From an uncultured Eubacteriales bacterium (lineage in GTDB: Bacteria > Bacillota_A > Clostridia > Christensenellales > Aristaeellaceae), in assembly GCA_902775835.1 (NCBI GenBank), contig CACYNZ010000045.1:1-15004 (forward strand): 15,004 nt of DNA, written 5' to 3'. A program made the translations under genes and the position numbers. Positions 7,296-14,247 of the stretch are shown here, piece after piece (positions within the stretch are counted from its first letter, which is position 1; each line of letters begins with the position of its first letter). Under the pieces are notes generated by a model, which saw only the letters and a list, made by a program, of their open reading frames with translations, did no database searches and had not been told where the DNA came from.

Positions 7296-7838
7296 ATGTC
7301 AGTATATGAATATGTTCTGAAAGATGGAAAAGGCAACGACGTTTCCCTGGCGGACTACAAGGGCAAGGTCATGCTGATTGTCAACACGGCAACCGGCTGC
7401 GGATTCACCCCCCAGTATGCGCCCATCGAAGAGATGTACGAGAAGTATCATGATCAGGGCTTCGAAGTGATTGACATTCCCTGCAATCAGTTTGCAGGCC
7501 AGACTCCTGGAACGGATGACGAAATCCACGAGTTCTGCACCCTCAAGTACAACACCAAGTTCCCGCAGATGCGCAAGAGCGATGTCAACGGCGCCAACGA
7601 GCTGCCCCTGTACACGTTCCTCAAGAGCCAGAAGGGTTTTGAGGGCTTCGGCAAGGGCATGAAGGCCAAGGCCATGGAACTGATGATGCTCAAGATGGAC
7701 CGTCATTACAAGGAGAACCCCGATATCAAGTGGAACTTCACCAAGTTCCTGGTGGACCGCGAAGGCAATGTGGTGGCGCGCTTTGAGCCGACCCGTGATA
7801 TGGCCGATGTGGAAAATCAGGTAAAGGCACTCCTGTAA
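7296..7838 (+). CDS. gpx: Glutathione peroxidase family thiol peroxidase (Cys type)
   Basis: The protein has 180 residues from ATG 7296, served by AGAAGGAAG at 7281-7289. It covers the full GPx fold and carries the expected tetrad: peroxidatic Cys35 (in TGCGFTPQY), Gln69 (in NQFAGQTPGT), Trp146 and Asn147 (in KWNFTKFLV). The active residue is Cys, encoded by TGC, not selenocysteine. Cys81 (in EFCTLKYNTKFP) sits where thioredoxin-dependent members have the resolving cysteine, and Cys63 is the conserved Cys of the PCNQF motif. Such enzymes reduce H2O2 and organic hydroperoxides in the cytoplasm and are recycled by thioredoxin rather than glutathione. That matches the thioredoxin gene two positions downstream. 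It is the first gene of a tight operon, 22 nt before ohrR, under a promoter with an embedded palindrome. Confidence 0.95.
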   Translation: MSVYEYVLKDGKGNDVSLADYKGKVMLIVNTATGCGFTPQYAPIEEMYEKYHDQGFEVIDIPCNQFAGQTPGTDDEIHEFCTLKYNTKFPQMRKSDVNGANELPLYTFLKSQKGFEGFGKGMKAKAMELMMLKMDRHYKENPDIKWNFTKFLVDREGNVVARFEPTRDMADVENQVKALL

Positions 7839-7860
7839 AAATGTGTTGGAGGCGTGGATC

Positions 7861-8301
7861 ATGGACCCGAGAGATGAGGCGCTGCGGCTGGATCATCAGC
7901 TCTGCTTTCCCCTGTACGCATGCGCCAGAAAGGTAACCCAGGCGTATACCCCGTTTCTGAAGCCGCTGGGTCTGACCTATACCCAGTACCTGGTGATGCT
8001 TGTGCTCTGGGAATCGGATGGTCTGCGCGTCACAGAATTGTGTGAACGCCTGTATCTTGACACGGGAACCCTGACACCGGTGCTGAAAAAAATGGAGCAG
8101 GCAGGTCTCCTGGACCGCCGCCGTTCCGTACAGGATGAACGCCAGGTTGAGGTGTTTCTGACCCAGGCAGGGCAGGATTTGAAGGAACAGGCGAGAAATA
8201 TCCCTTTTCAGATGGCACGGTGCATGTCCATGCCGCAGGAAGATGCGGCGAATCTGTACCGGATTCTGCATGATATGCTCCGGCATGAACCGGAAGATTA
8301 A
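7861..8301 (+). CDS. ohrR: OhrR-type MarR-family peroxide-sensing repressor
   Basis: This is a 146-residue regulator. ATG 7861 is preferred because GGAGG (7848-7852) is 8 nt upstream; the in-frame GTG at 7843 would place that site inside the gene. The N-terminus (LDHQLCFPLYACARKVTQAYTPFLKPLG) is typical of OhrR. Cys15, Tyr29 and Tyr40 fall at exactly the positions known for the sensing Cys and its tyrosine partners in Bacillus subtilis OhrR. The winged helix-turn-helix spans roughly 54-105, with the MarR wing pattern DRRxxxxDER (85-94) and VFLTQAG after it. Further cysteines are Cys21, Cys61 and Cys121; Cys15-Cys121 spacing resembles the two-Cys OhrR type of Xanthomonas. OhrR normally represses the peroxidase gene ohr and lets go when oxidised. 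Here it lies between gpx and trxA and probably controls its own operon through the palindrome at 7220-7236. Confidence 0.92.
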   Translation: MDPRDEALRLDHQLCFPLYACARKVTQAYTPFLKPLGLTYTQYLVMLVLWESDGLRVTELCERLYLDTGTLTPVLKKMEQAGLLDRRRSVQDERQVEVFLTQAGQDLKEQARNIPFQMARCMSMPQEDAANLYRILHDMLRHEPED

Positions 8302-8314
8302 GGAGGAAACGATT

Positions 8315-8623
8315 ATGGCAGTGACAGTACTTACAGCGGATAATTTCCAGAAGGAAGTTCTGGAAAGCAATAAGACCGTTCTGGTGGACTTCTGGGCATC
8401 CTGGTGCGGACCCTGCCGCATGCTGAGCCCGCTGGTGGATGAAATCGGCGAGACCGTGAGCACCGTAAAGGTCGGCAAGGTGAACGTGGATGAGGAAATG
8501 GAACTGGCCCAGCGCTACGGCATTTCCAGCATTCCCTGCCTGATGGTGTTCAAGAACGGCCAGGTGGTCAACCAGAGCGTCGGCGTGGTGCCGAAGGCCA
8601 AGATTCTGGAACTGATCGGCTGA
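8315..8623 (+). CDS. trxA: Thioredoxin
   Basis: The 102-residue protein is a full-length single-domain thioredoxin. ATG 8315 follows AGGAGG (8301-8306), which begins on the last base of the ohrR stop codon, so translation may be coupled. The active site WCGPC occupies residues 30-34 in DFWASWCGPCR, with the buried Asp25. The cis-proline is Pro74 in SIPCLMVF. The residue after it is Cys75, where classical thioredoxins have Thr. It is a cytoplasmic dithiol reductant; in this operon the obvious client is the peroxidase encoded first. No thioredoxin reductase gene is nearby. A strong terminator follows 13 nt after the stop. Confidence 0.95.
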   Translation: MAVTVLTADNFQKEVLESNKTVLVDFWASWCGPCRMLSPLVDEIGETVSTVKVGKVNVDEEMELAQRYGISSIPCLMVFKNGQVVNQSVGVVPKAKILELIG

Positions 8624-8635
8624 GCAAACGCATGG

Positions 8636-8667
8636 ACGGGACTGTGGCAACACGGTCCTGTTTTTTT
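8636..8667 (+). terminator. Rho-independent terminator of the gpx-ohrR-trxA operon
   Basis: A stem of about 10-11 bp (8636-8646 with 8651-8661, two G-T pairs) is closed by a GCAA tetraloop of the stable GNRA class and followed by seven T (8661-8667). It starts 13 nt after the thioredoxin stop. Confidence 0.9.
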
Positions 8668-8711
8668 GCGGTATGCGGCAGACGCGGTAACAGGATTTTT
8701 ACGTTCCGCTG

Positions 8712-8740
8712 TAGGCAGAACCCATAAAATCGGGTAAAAT
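8712..8740 (+). promoter_or_regulatory. Sigma-A-like promoter for the sortase-LRR genes
   Basis: TAGGCA (8712-8717, four of six consensus bases), a 17-bp spacer and TAAAAT (8735-8740). Transcription would begin near 8747, about 30 nt before the sortase ATG. The start region itself is a small palindrome, AGAAC-T-GTTCT (8741-8751), whose 1-nt centre does not fit a LexA box. Confidence 0.6.
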
Positions 8741-8778
8741 AGAACTGTTCTGAAAAATGAAGCGGGGAGGTCGGAAGC

Positions 8779-9909
8779 ATGGACGGGAAGACAGATCGTG
8801 AAGAAGAAAAGCTGGAAGAAGAGAAGCTGCAGGAAGCAGGCCCGGACAGCGCTGAGGACGGATTTGCATCGGAGGAAGAGCCGGAAACGGAAACTCCCCC
8901 CAGAAAGTCAATGGGCGAAAAAATACGGGGCCTTTTGACAAAAGGCATCGGCCGGTATACTGTGGCCGGCTGGCTGGCAATCATCTGCCTGGCAGGCGTT
9001 TTTGTGTATTCTGCTGTGAGCCTTGGAGGACGCGGGCTTCAGGACAAACGGAACCGGGAGATTCAGGAGCGGAATGCTTCCCTTGGCGAGCGTACCGAGA
9101 CGGCCGCCGTGAGCCCGGACGCGGGCACGCAGGTGACGCCGGAGGCGGGGGACGGTACCGTCACGGCTGAACCGGCTGTCACGCCTCTGCCGGAGCACAC
9201 TACGCAGCGCGCGGAAGCCGCGGGATCAGAGACCGTGATCCCCCCGGTTGTCGGCACGCCGCGGCCTACTGCCACGCTGGCGCCCATGGCTACCCCGCAG
9301 GTGGTGCGGGAGCGGTTCGCGCAGCTGGTGCAGATGAACCCGGACACCGCGGGATGGCTGAAGGTGGACTGCCTGTACCGCATCAATTTTGTGGTGGTGC
9401 AGGGGAAGAACAGCTATTACATGGATCATGACTTTGACGGCATGGGCAATGTGAACGGCACCGCCTTCCTCGACGAGCAGTGCTCCCTGGGCCGGCACCC
9501 GGAAAACTACATGATCTTCGGCCACAATATGAAGACGGGCGACATGTTCGGGGAACTGCACCAGATCTCCGACCGGGGCAAGCTCAAGGCCAATTTCCTG
9601 ACGCATTTTGATACGCTGTACGAGGACGCGGACTATGTGCCGGTGGCGGCGGGACGTGCGTCCCTGGTGCCCGAATCGGACCGGTATTTCCCGTTCTTTG
9701 TCTCACGCTTTGAGAATGAGGCGGATTTCAATCATTATATTGAGCAGGCGCGGTCGATCTCCGATATCGATCTCCCGGTGGATGTGCGCTATGGGGATCA
9801 GCTGCTCACGCTGGTCACCTGCACGGGTGATGATACGGAACGCTATATCGCGCTTTTCCGGAAAGTGCGCAGCGGGGAAGACGTTTCCGGGTATGCGGAC
9901 CGTCTGTAA
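8779..9909 (+). CDS. srtB: Class B-like sortase, membrane-anchored transpeptidase
   Basis: The 376-residue protein starts at ATG 8779 with GGGGAGG (8764-8770) 8 nt upstream. Residues 1-45 are a very acidic, Glu-rich segment, followed by one transmembrane helix (about 61-82) and a Pro/Thr/Ala-rich spacer (to about 175). The sortase domain fills the rest. The catalytic set is visible: His249 in IFGHNM, Cys348 in LVTCT and an Arg, most likely Arg355 (ERYIALF), with Arg361 as alternative. The IFGHNM and TCT contexts and the long domain favour class B. Sortases cleave a sorting signal in an exported protein and link it to peptidoglycan or a pilus subunit on the outer membrane face. No LPXTG- or NPXTN-like signal occurs in the other proteins of this window, so its substrate is elsewhere. 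The long acidic cytoplasmic tail is unusual. The secreted LRR gene follows after 21 nt and is probably co-transcribed. Confidence 0.9.
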   Translation: MDGKTDREEEKLEEEKLQEAGPDSAEDGFASEEEPETETPPRKSMGEKIRGLLTKGIGRYTVAGWLAIICLAGVFVYSAVSLGGRGLQDKRNREIQERNASLGERTETAAVSPDAGTQVTPEAGDGTVTAEPAVTPLPEHTTQRAEAAGSETVIPPVVGTPRPTATLAPMATPQVVRERFAQLVQMNPDTAGWLKVDCLYRINFVVVQGKNSYYMDHDFDGMGNVNGTAFLDEQCSLGRHPENYMIFGHNMKTGDMFGELHQISDRGKLKANFLTHFDTLYEDADYVPVAAGRASLVPESDRYFPFFVSRFENEADFNHYIEQARSISDIDLPVDVRYGDQLLTLVTCTGDDTERYIALFRKVRSGEDVSGYADRL

Positions 9910-9930
9910 GCGCGGAAAGGAGAGGAGAGC

Positions 9931-10890
9931 ATGAGGCTTCGGCTGTGCATGACGCTCCTTCTCCTTATTTGCTTGCCGGCGCTGGCCTGGGGAGAGGAAG
10001 TGGATCTGGGACAGGTGTCCATGACGCCGTCGGAAGTGTATGCCTACAAGCAGACGCTCCCGGAAGGAACCCGGCTGCACTTTTCCATGATGTACCGCGG
10101 ACGCCTTGTGACGGATGCGGATACGGAGATTGATCTGAATCTTTCCCAGCTGCGGGTGCCTGTGGAGGACGTGGAAGCGCTCACAGCCATCTGCCCGGAA
10201 GTGAGAAAGATCACCATGACGCGCCACAGAGAGCTGATGAACGCGCAGATGATCCCTCTGGTGGAGAAGTATCCGGAGATCGAGTTTGTGTGGCTGATTT
10301 CCCTGGGCGGCAAGTATACGATTGCCAGCGATGCCACGGCCTACAGCACGTTCAAGAAGCGGGATGAGGGCTGGCGGCTCAGATCTGAGGATCTGAAGGA
10401 CCTGAAGTATGCGCGGAACCTGAGGGCGCTGGATCTGGGACACCATGACATTGAGGATCTGTCATTTCTGGAAGCGTTTCCGGACATGCGGATCCTGATC
10501 CTTGCGGACAACAGGATTTCCGATATTGAGCCGCTTCGGAACATGAAGCACCTGCAGTATGCGGAGCTGTTCATGAACCGCATCACGGATCTGTCCCCGC
10601 TGTCCGGCATGCAGGAGCTGCTGGACCTGAACCTGACGGCAAACAAGGGCATCCGGGATCTGTCGCCGCTGGACGGATGCACGGCCCTGGAGCGTTTCTG
10701 GTGTGCGCGCATTCCGGAACTGAGCCAGGAACAGCAGAAACGGTTTGTGGACATGCATCCCATGTGCCTGGCGGATTTCACCGCGGCGCATTCCACGGCG
10801 GACGGCTGGCGCCAGCACTGGCGCTATCCCCAGTATATTGCCATGTTCAAAAGCTACACATGGCAGGAGTTTGTGCCGCCGGATCCGTGA
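9931..10890 (+). CDS. Secreted leucine-rich-repeat protein (internalin-like repeats)
   Basis: The 319-residue protein starts at ATG 9931 behind a purine-rich GGAAAGGAGAGGAG. The signal peptide MRLRLCMTLLLLICLPALA leads to likely cleavage near residues 19-21. The N-terminal part (about 22-155) has no family I can name. Residues about 160-260 are four to five repeats of roughly 22 residues with LxxLxLxxNxIxDLxPLxxM character, as in internalins and LRR_4 proteins; this differs from the LRR_5/BspA type of the minus-strand protein. The C-terminus (about 280-305) is rich in Trp and aromatic residues. No wall-sorting signal or membrane anchor is seen. It sits 21 nt after the sortase gene and likely shares its mRNA, but it cannot be a sortase substrate by sequence. 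Probable role is binding to a protein or glycan outside the cell. Confidence 0.88.
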   Translation: MRLRLCMTLLLLICLPALAWGEEVDLGQVSMTPSEVYAYKQTLPEGTRLHFSMMYRGRLVTDADTEIDLNLSQLRVPVEDVEALTAICPEVRKITMTRHRELMNAQMIPLVEKYPEIEFVWLISLGGKYTIASDATAYSTFKKRDEGWRLRSEDLKDLKYARNLRALDLGHHDIEDLSFLEAFPDMRILILADNRISDIEPLRNMKHLQYAELFMNRITDLSPLSGMQELLDLNLTANKGIRDLSPLDGCTALERFWCARIPELSQEQQKRFVDMHPMCLADFTAAHSTADGWRQHWRYPQYIAMFKSYTWQEFVPPDP

Positions 10891-10928
10891 ACACTCTGTA
10901 AAAAAAGCGCGGCAGGACATAGGTGTTC

Positions 10929-10957
10929 TTGTCATTGCCGGCCTGATTTGATACAAT
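10929..10957 (+). promoter_or_regulatory. Extended -10 promoter of the CotH gene
   Basis: TTGTCA (10929-10934), a 17-bp spacer and TACAAT (10952-10957) with TG at 10949-10950. Eleven bases (10947-10957) are identical to the gpx promoter -10 region. Transcription would begin near 10964. Confidence 0.85.
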
Positions 10958-10977
10958 CCCCGGGATATGGAAATGAA

Positions 10978-10984
10978 AGGTGGG
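10978..10984 (+). promoter_or_regulatory. Ribosome binding site favouring the GTG start of the CotH gene
   Basis: AGGTGGG ends 6 nt before GTG 10991. ATG 10967 would lie about 3 nt from the predicted transcription start with no ribosome site, and ATG 10973 also lacks one, so GTG 10991 is preferred. If leaderless initiation occurs, the protein gains eight residues. Confidence 0.6.
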
Positions 10985-10990
10985 AAACAT

Positions 10991-13900
10991 GTGTCCCAGT
11001 ATTCGTCGGATCGGAGGGGCAGCGGCAGACGTATGGCGGCCCGGGCCCAGGCTCAGGCTCAGACCAGTACTGCTCCTGTGAAGAAAAAAAGCCGCAGCGG
11101 GCTCGTGTTTTCCTGTGTGCTTCTCGCAGGCCTCCTTCTGATTCTTGTGGCGGTAACGCCCAAGGAGCCGCATACCCGGGCGGTGTACTCCACCGGCACG
11201 GAAGACGGTGAGGTCGGCGGCGTTGCGATGCTCAATGAGAATTATCAGGGACTGCGCATTTCGGAGATTATGCCGAGCAATCATACCTCCGTGCCGGATG
11301 AAAACGGTGAATATCCGGACTGGCTGGAAGTATGGAATTCTTCGGATCATGTCATCAATCTGGAGGGTGTGGGCCTTTCGGACCGCGGCACCTCCATCCG
11401 GTTCCTGTTCCCGAGCATGGACCTGGAGCCCGACGGCCGGGTGATTGTGTTCTGCGACAACACGAACCAGACACAGTCCGGCAGACCGCTGCACGCCAAG
11501 TTCAAGCTGTCCAGCGTGGGCGAGACGGTCTATCTGTTTGATCCCAACGCCTTTGAGATCGACAAGGTCACCTACCGCATTGTGGCGTCCGATTCCAGCT
11601 GGGCACTGATGGAAGACGGAGACTACCAGGAAACGGTCTGGTTCAGCCCGGGCTTTGAAAACTCCGAGAACGGACATCAGACCTACCGTACGGCCACCAT
11701 GGTGAACGACGGGGCACTGATCATCAATGAAGTCATGGCCAGCGCGCGCAGCGGGCTGAGCGATGAAGACGGCGAGTTCAGCGACTGGGTGGAACTGTAC
11801 AACACCACGGACCAGCCGGTGAACCTGAACAATTATGCGCTTTCCGACAGCGAAGCCAAGCCGCTGCTCTGGCGCTTCCCGGACAATGCCATGGTGGCGC
11901 CGCACGGCTATTACCTGGTGTACTGCTCCGGCAAGGACCGCCGGGATGTGGGCACCGGCATACCGCATGCCAATTTCCGGATCAGCGCAGAGCATGACAC
12001 CGTAGTGCTCTCCGACAGCCGCGGGCGCATGGTGGACCGCGTGACCATTGATAACCTGGATCCCGACTGCTCCTTTGCACGGGATGAAAGCGGCAGGTTC
12101 AGTGTGTCCATGAACGCCACTCCGGGCCGGGCCAACAGTGATGTGGCCGGCGCGGACGCGGAGATGCGCTCGAGAAACACCTCCGGGATCTTTATCTCGG
12201 AGGTGATGGCCAGCAACCAGGCCGTGGCGGTGTATGAAAACGGACCGTTTTCGGACTGGGTGGAGCTGTACAATGCCGGCAGTGAAACCGTGGACCTTTC
12301 CGGCTGGGGTCTGTCTGACCGGATTACGCGGCCGAGAAAATGGCAGTTTCCGTCCGGCACGACCATCGGACCGGGAGAATACAAGGTCATATTCTGCGAT
12401 GGCAGCACCACGCAGTATGGGGCCAATGACTATCAGCATACCAGTTACCGCCTGAAGCGGACCGGGGGCGAAGTGGTCTGTCTCTCGGATCCGGACGGCC
12501 GAGTATGGGATAAGGTGGTCCTTCCCCTCATCCCCACCAATGTGTCCTATGGCCGTACACAGGGGATGTCCGGCCTGTTTTTTTATGACGCGCCGACTCC
12601 GGGTGCAGCCAATGCGGAAAGCCGGTTTTCCGGCTATGCCCCCGCGCCTGAGTTCAGCCAGGCCCCGGGGCTGTACTACAGCACGGTGTATACGTCCATA
12701 AGCATTCCGGAGAACTGCACGGTGTACTACACCACGGACGGCTCGATTCCGACCCAGACTTCCCAGATCTATCAGGGGGATTCCATCGAAATGAACTTCA
12801 CCGGCGTGATCCGGGCCAGGGCATTCTCGGCCAATCCCCTGATTCATCCCAGTGATATCGCCACAGGCTCGTATTTCATCAATGCCTATCACAGCCTGCC
12901 CATCGTTTCCGTGGTCACGGACCCCTATGAGCTCTGGAATCCGGAGAACGGCATGCTGGTGACCGGCGACAATGTGGTCAAGGAACCGGGTAAGCTGCCG
13001 TTCAAGGGAACGATCTACCGGCAGTACGGCAAGATCCCGCGCCCGGTGCATGTGGAGTATTATCTGCTGGACGGAACTGTCATGCTCTCTCAGGACGCGG
13101 AGTTCTCACTGATGGGCGCCTACTCCCTGGACATGCCGCAGAAGTCCATGAAGTTCCGCGCCAAGTCCGTCTACGGCCAGAAAACCTTCCCGGCTGCGCT
13201 GTTTGAGGATCGGCCGTATACGGAATACAAGTCCTTTGTGCTGCGCAACAGCGGCAATGACTGCATGTGGACCCGGCTTCTGGACGGATTCCAGTCCCGC
13301 ATGCTGGATGCCTATGGAACCCAGATCATTCATCAGGCCTGGAACCCGGTGGTGGTGTACCTCAACGGCGTGTACTGGGGCCATATGAACATGCGCGAGC
13401 GTGTGGACAAGTATTTTGTGGCACAGCATGAAGGCCTGGAGCTGCGCGAAGCGGACAGCATCACCATTCTCGAGGCCAACATGGCGCTCAAGGCCGGCAG
13501 CAACGCGGTGCGCCGCGAATACCGGGATATGATCGCCAAGATCAAGAAGTCCAGCCCGGCCACCAATCCGGAAGACCTTCAGTATATTCTGGACCGGGTG
13601 GACGTGGAGAATTACTTTGAATATCTTGCCCTGGAAATGTTCGTGGGCAATTCGGATATCGGTAACCTGCGCTGCTACCGGACCAGCGAACCCGGGGCCA
13701 AATGGAAATGGATCTGGTACGATGCGGACTACGGCCTGTTCAATTCCGGCTTTGACAGTCCCAAGAGCTATACCAAGACCAAGGGCATGGGCGATCAGAA
13801 GATCGACAACACGATTTTCCTCAAGCTCCTGACCGTTCCGGAATACAAGGATATGTTCCTGAGAAAGCTCGGCGAAATCTTCCAGACGTTTACTACGGAA

Positions 13901-14188
13901 TACATGCTGGAGATCCTGGAACCGCTGGTGGATCAGATCACGCCGGAGATGACGCTGCACTGGGCGCGCTGGGGTGAAGAGAATGACCAGTACGTGATCA
14001 GCGAAGTGCCGGTTACCTCGGACGGTGCCTACCGGTACTGGGAAAAGCGCGTGAATCGTCTGCGCAACGTGGTGAAGAAGCGCCCGAATCTTCTCTGGGG
14101 ATTTGTTCAGGACAGTTTCTCGCTTTCCAATGCGCAGATGGTGGAGTATTTTGGAGAACGTCCGGAAATGCCGGATGATGTCATCTGA
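10991..14188 (+). CDS. Membrane-anchored CotH-family atypical kinase with three lamin-tail domains
   Basis: The protein has 1065 residues from GTG 10991 (1073 from ATG 10967); numbers below use the GTG. A basic Gln/Ala-rich N-terminus precedes one transmembrane helix (about 36-55), so the rest faces outside. Three lamin-tail (LTD) domains follow at about 87-224, 242-380 and 398-540, each with an I(S/N)EVMASN-like opening, a DW(V/L)E(L/V)(Y/W)N block and a GLSD-type turn. Next is a chitobiase-type CHB_HEX beta domain (about 552-632, VYYTTDGSIPT). The CotH domain runs from about 632 to 982 with LRNSGND, GVYWGHMNMRERVD, NSDIGNLRCYR (Asp889) and WYDADYGL (Asp911, Asp913). The spacing of these acids agrees with the two essential Asp residues I recall for spore-coat CotH, an ATP-dependent protein kinase. 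LTD-CotH fusions occur in non-spore contexts; here no coat genes are near. Its own promoter precedes it, and DUF4956 follows after 59 nt. Confidence 0.9.
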   Translation: MSQYSSDRRGSGRRMAARAQAQAQTSTAPVKKKSRSGLVFSCVLLAGLLLILVAVTPKEPHTRAVYSTGTEDGEVGGVAMLNENYQGLRISEIMPSNHTSVPDENGEYPDWLEVWNSSDHVINLEGVGLSDRGTSIRFLFPSMDLEPDGRVIVFCDNTNQTQSGRPLHAKFKLSSVGETVYLFDPNAFEIDKVTYRIVASDSSWALMEDGDYQETVWFSPGFENSENGHQTYRTATMVNDGALIINEVMASARSGLSDEDGEFSDWVELYNTTDQPVNLNNYALSDSEAKPLLWRFPDNAMVAPHGYYLVYCSGKDRRDVGTGIPHANFRISAEHDTVVLSDSRGRMVDRVTIDNLDPDCSFARDESGRFSVSMNATPGRANSDVAGADAEMRSRNTSGIFISEVMASNQAVAVYENGPFSDWVELYNAGSETVDLSGWGLSDRITRPRKWQFPSGTTIGPGEYKVIFCDGSTTQYGANDYQHTSYRLKRTGGEVVCLSDPDGRVWDKVVLPLIPTNVSYGRTQGMSGLFFYDAPTPGAANAESRFSGYAPAPEFSQAPGLYYSTVYTSISIPENCTVYYTTDGSIPTQTSQIYQGDSIEMNFTGVIRARAFSANPLIHPSDIATGSYFINAYHSLPIVSVVTDPYELWNPENGMLVTGDNVVKEPGKLPFKGTIYRQYGKIPRPVHVEYYLLDGTVMLSQDAEFSLMGAYSLDMPQKSMKFRAKSVYGQKTFPAALFEDRPYTEYKSFVLRNSGNDCMWTRLLDGFQSRMLDAYGTQIIHQAWNPVVVYLNGVYWGHMNMRERVDKYFVAQHEGLELREADSITILEANMALKAGSNAVRREYRDMIAKIKKSSPATNPEDLQYILDRVDVENYFEYLALEMFVGNSDIGNLRCYRTSEPGAKWKWIWYDADYGLFNSGFDSPKSYTKTKGMGDQKIDNTIFLKLLTVPEYKDMFLRKLGEIFQTFTTEYMLEILEPLVDQITPEMTLHWARWGEENDQYVISEVPVTSDGAYRYWEKRVNRLRNVVKKRPNLLWGFVQDSFSLSNAQMVEYFGERPEMPDDVI

Positions 14189-14206
14189 CCGGATTTCATG
14201 TATAAT
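14178..14206 (+). promoter_or_regulatory. Sigma-A promoter for the DUF4956 gene, overlapping the CotH gene end
   Basis: A perfect TATAAT (14201-14206) and ATGTCA (14178-14183, four of six) are 17 bp apart. The -35 lies inside the last CotH codons. Transcription would start near 14213. Confidence 0.7.
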
Positions 14207-14212
14207 GGGAAG

Positions 14213-14228
14213 GCCTGACCTGTCAGGC
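14213..14228. promoter_or_regulatory. Perfect palindrome at the DUF4956 transcription start
   Basis: GCCTGAC (14213-14219) and GTCAGGC (14222-14228) are perfect inverted repeats around CT. It falls at the predicted +1 and ends 5 nt before the ribosome site CGGAGGA (14234-14240). With a 2-nt centre the RNA hairpin would lose inner pairs, so a DNA operator is at least as likely. There is no T-run. Confidence 0.5.
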
Positions 14229-14247
14229 AGAGACGGAGGAAAGTTCT

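Noticed and set aside
7390..7410. Possible selenocysteine in the glutathione peroxidase
   Set aside because: The active-site codon is TGC (Cys35), with no in-frame TGA, so no selenocysteine machinery is implied.
8741..8751. AGAAC-T-GTTCT as a LexA/SOS box upstream of the sortase gene
   Set aside because: Gram-positive LexA boxes need four bases between GAAC and GTTC; here there is one. Kept only as a small palindrome.
8935..8961. TTGACA and TATACT promoter-like pair inside the sortase gene
   Set aside because: The spacer is only 15 bp and the elements lie in coding sequence just before the membrane helix; no gene start follows.
10946..10952. A half-site ATTTGAT like the gpx palindrome, in the CotH promoter
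   Set aside because: The other arm is absent, and the bases are explained by the shared extended -10 element. No evidence that OhrR controls CotH.
10847..13051. A 734-codon minus-strand open frame
   Set aside because: It is antisense to the LTD part of the CotH gene. Its product is His/Arg/Gly-rich and low in recognisable structure, and no promoter or ribosome site supports it.
10991..14188. CotH as a sign of a spore-coat locus
   Set aside because: The protein has a membrane helix and three LTD domains, and no coat or sporulation gene is present; envelope CotH proteins of this build occur outside sporulation.
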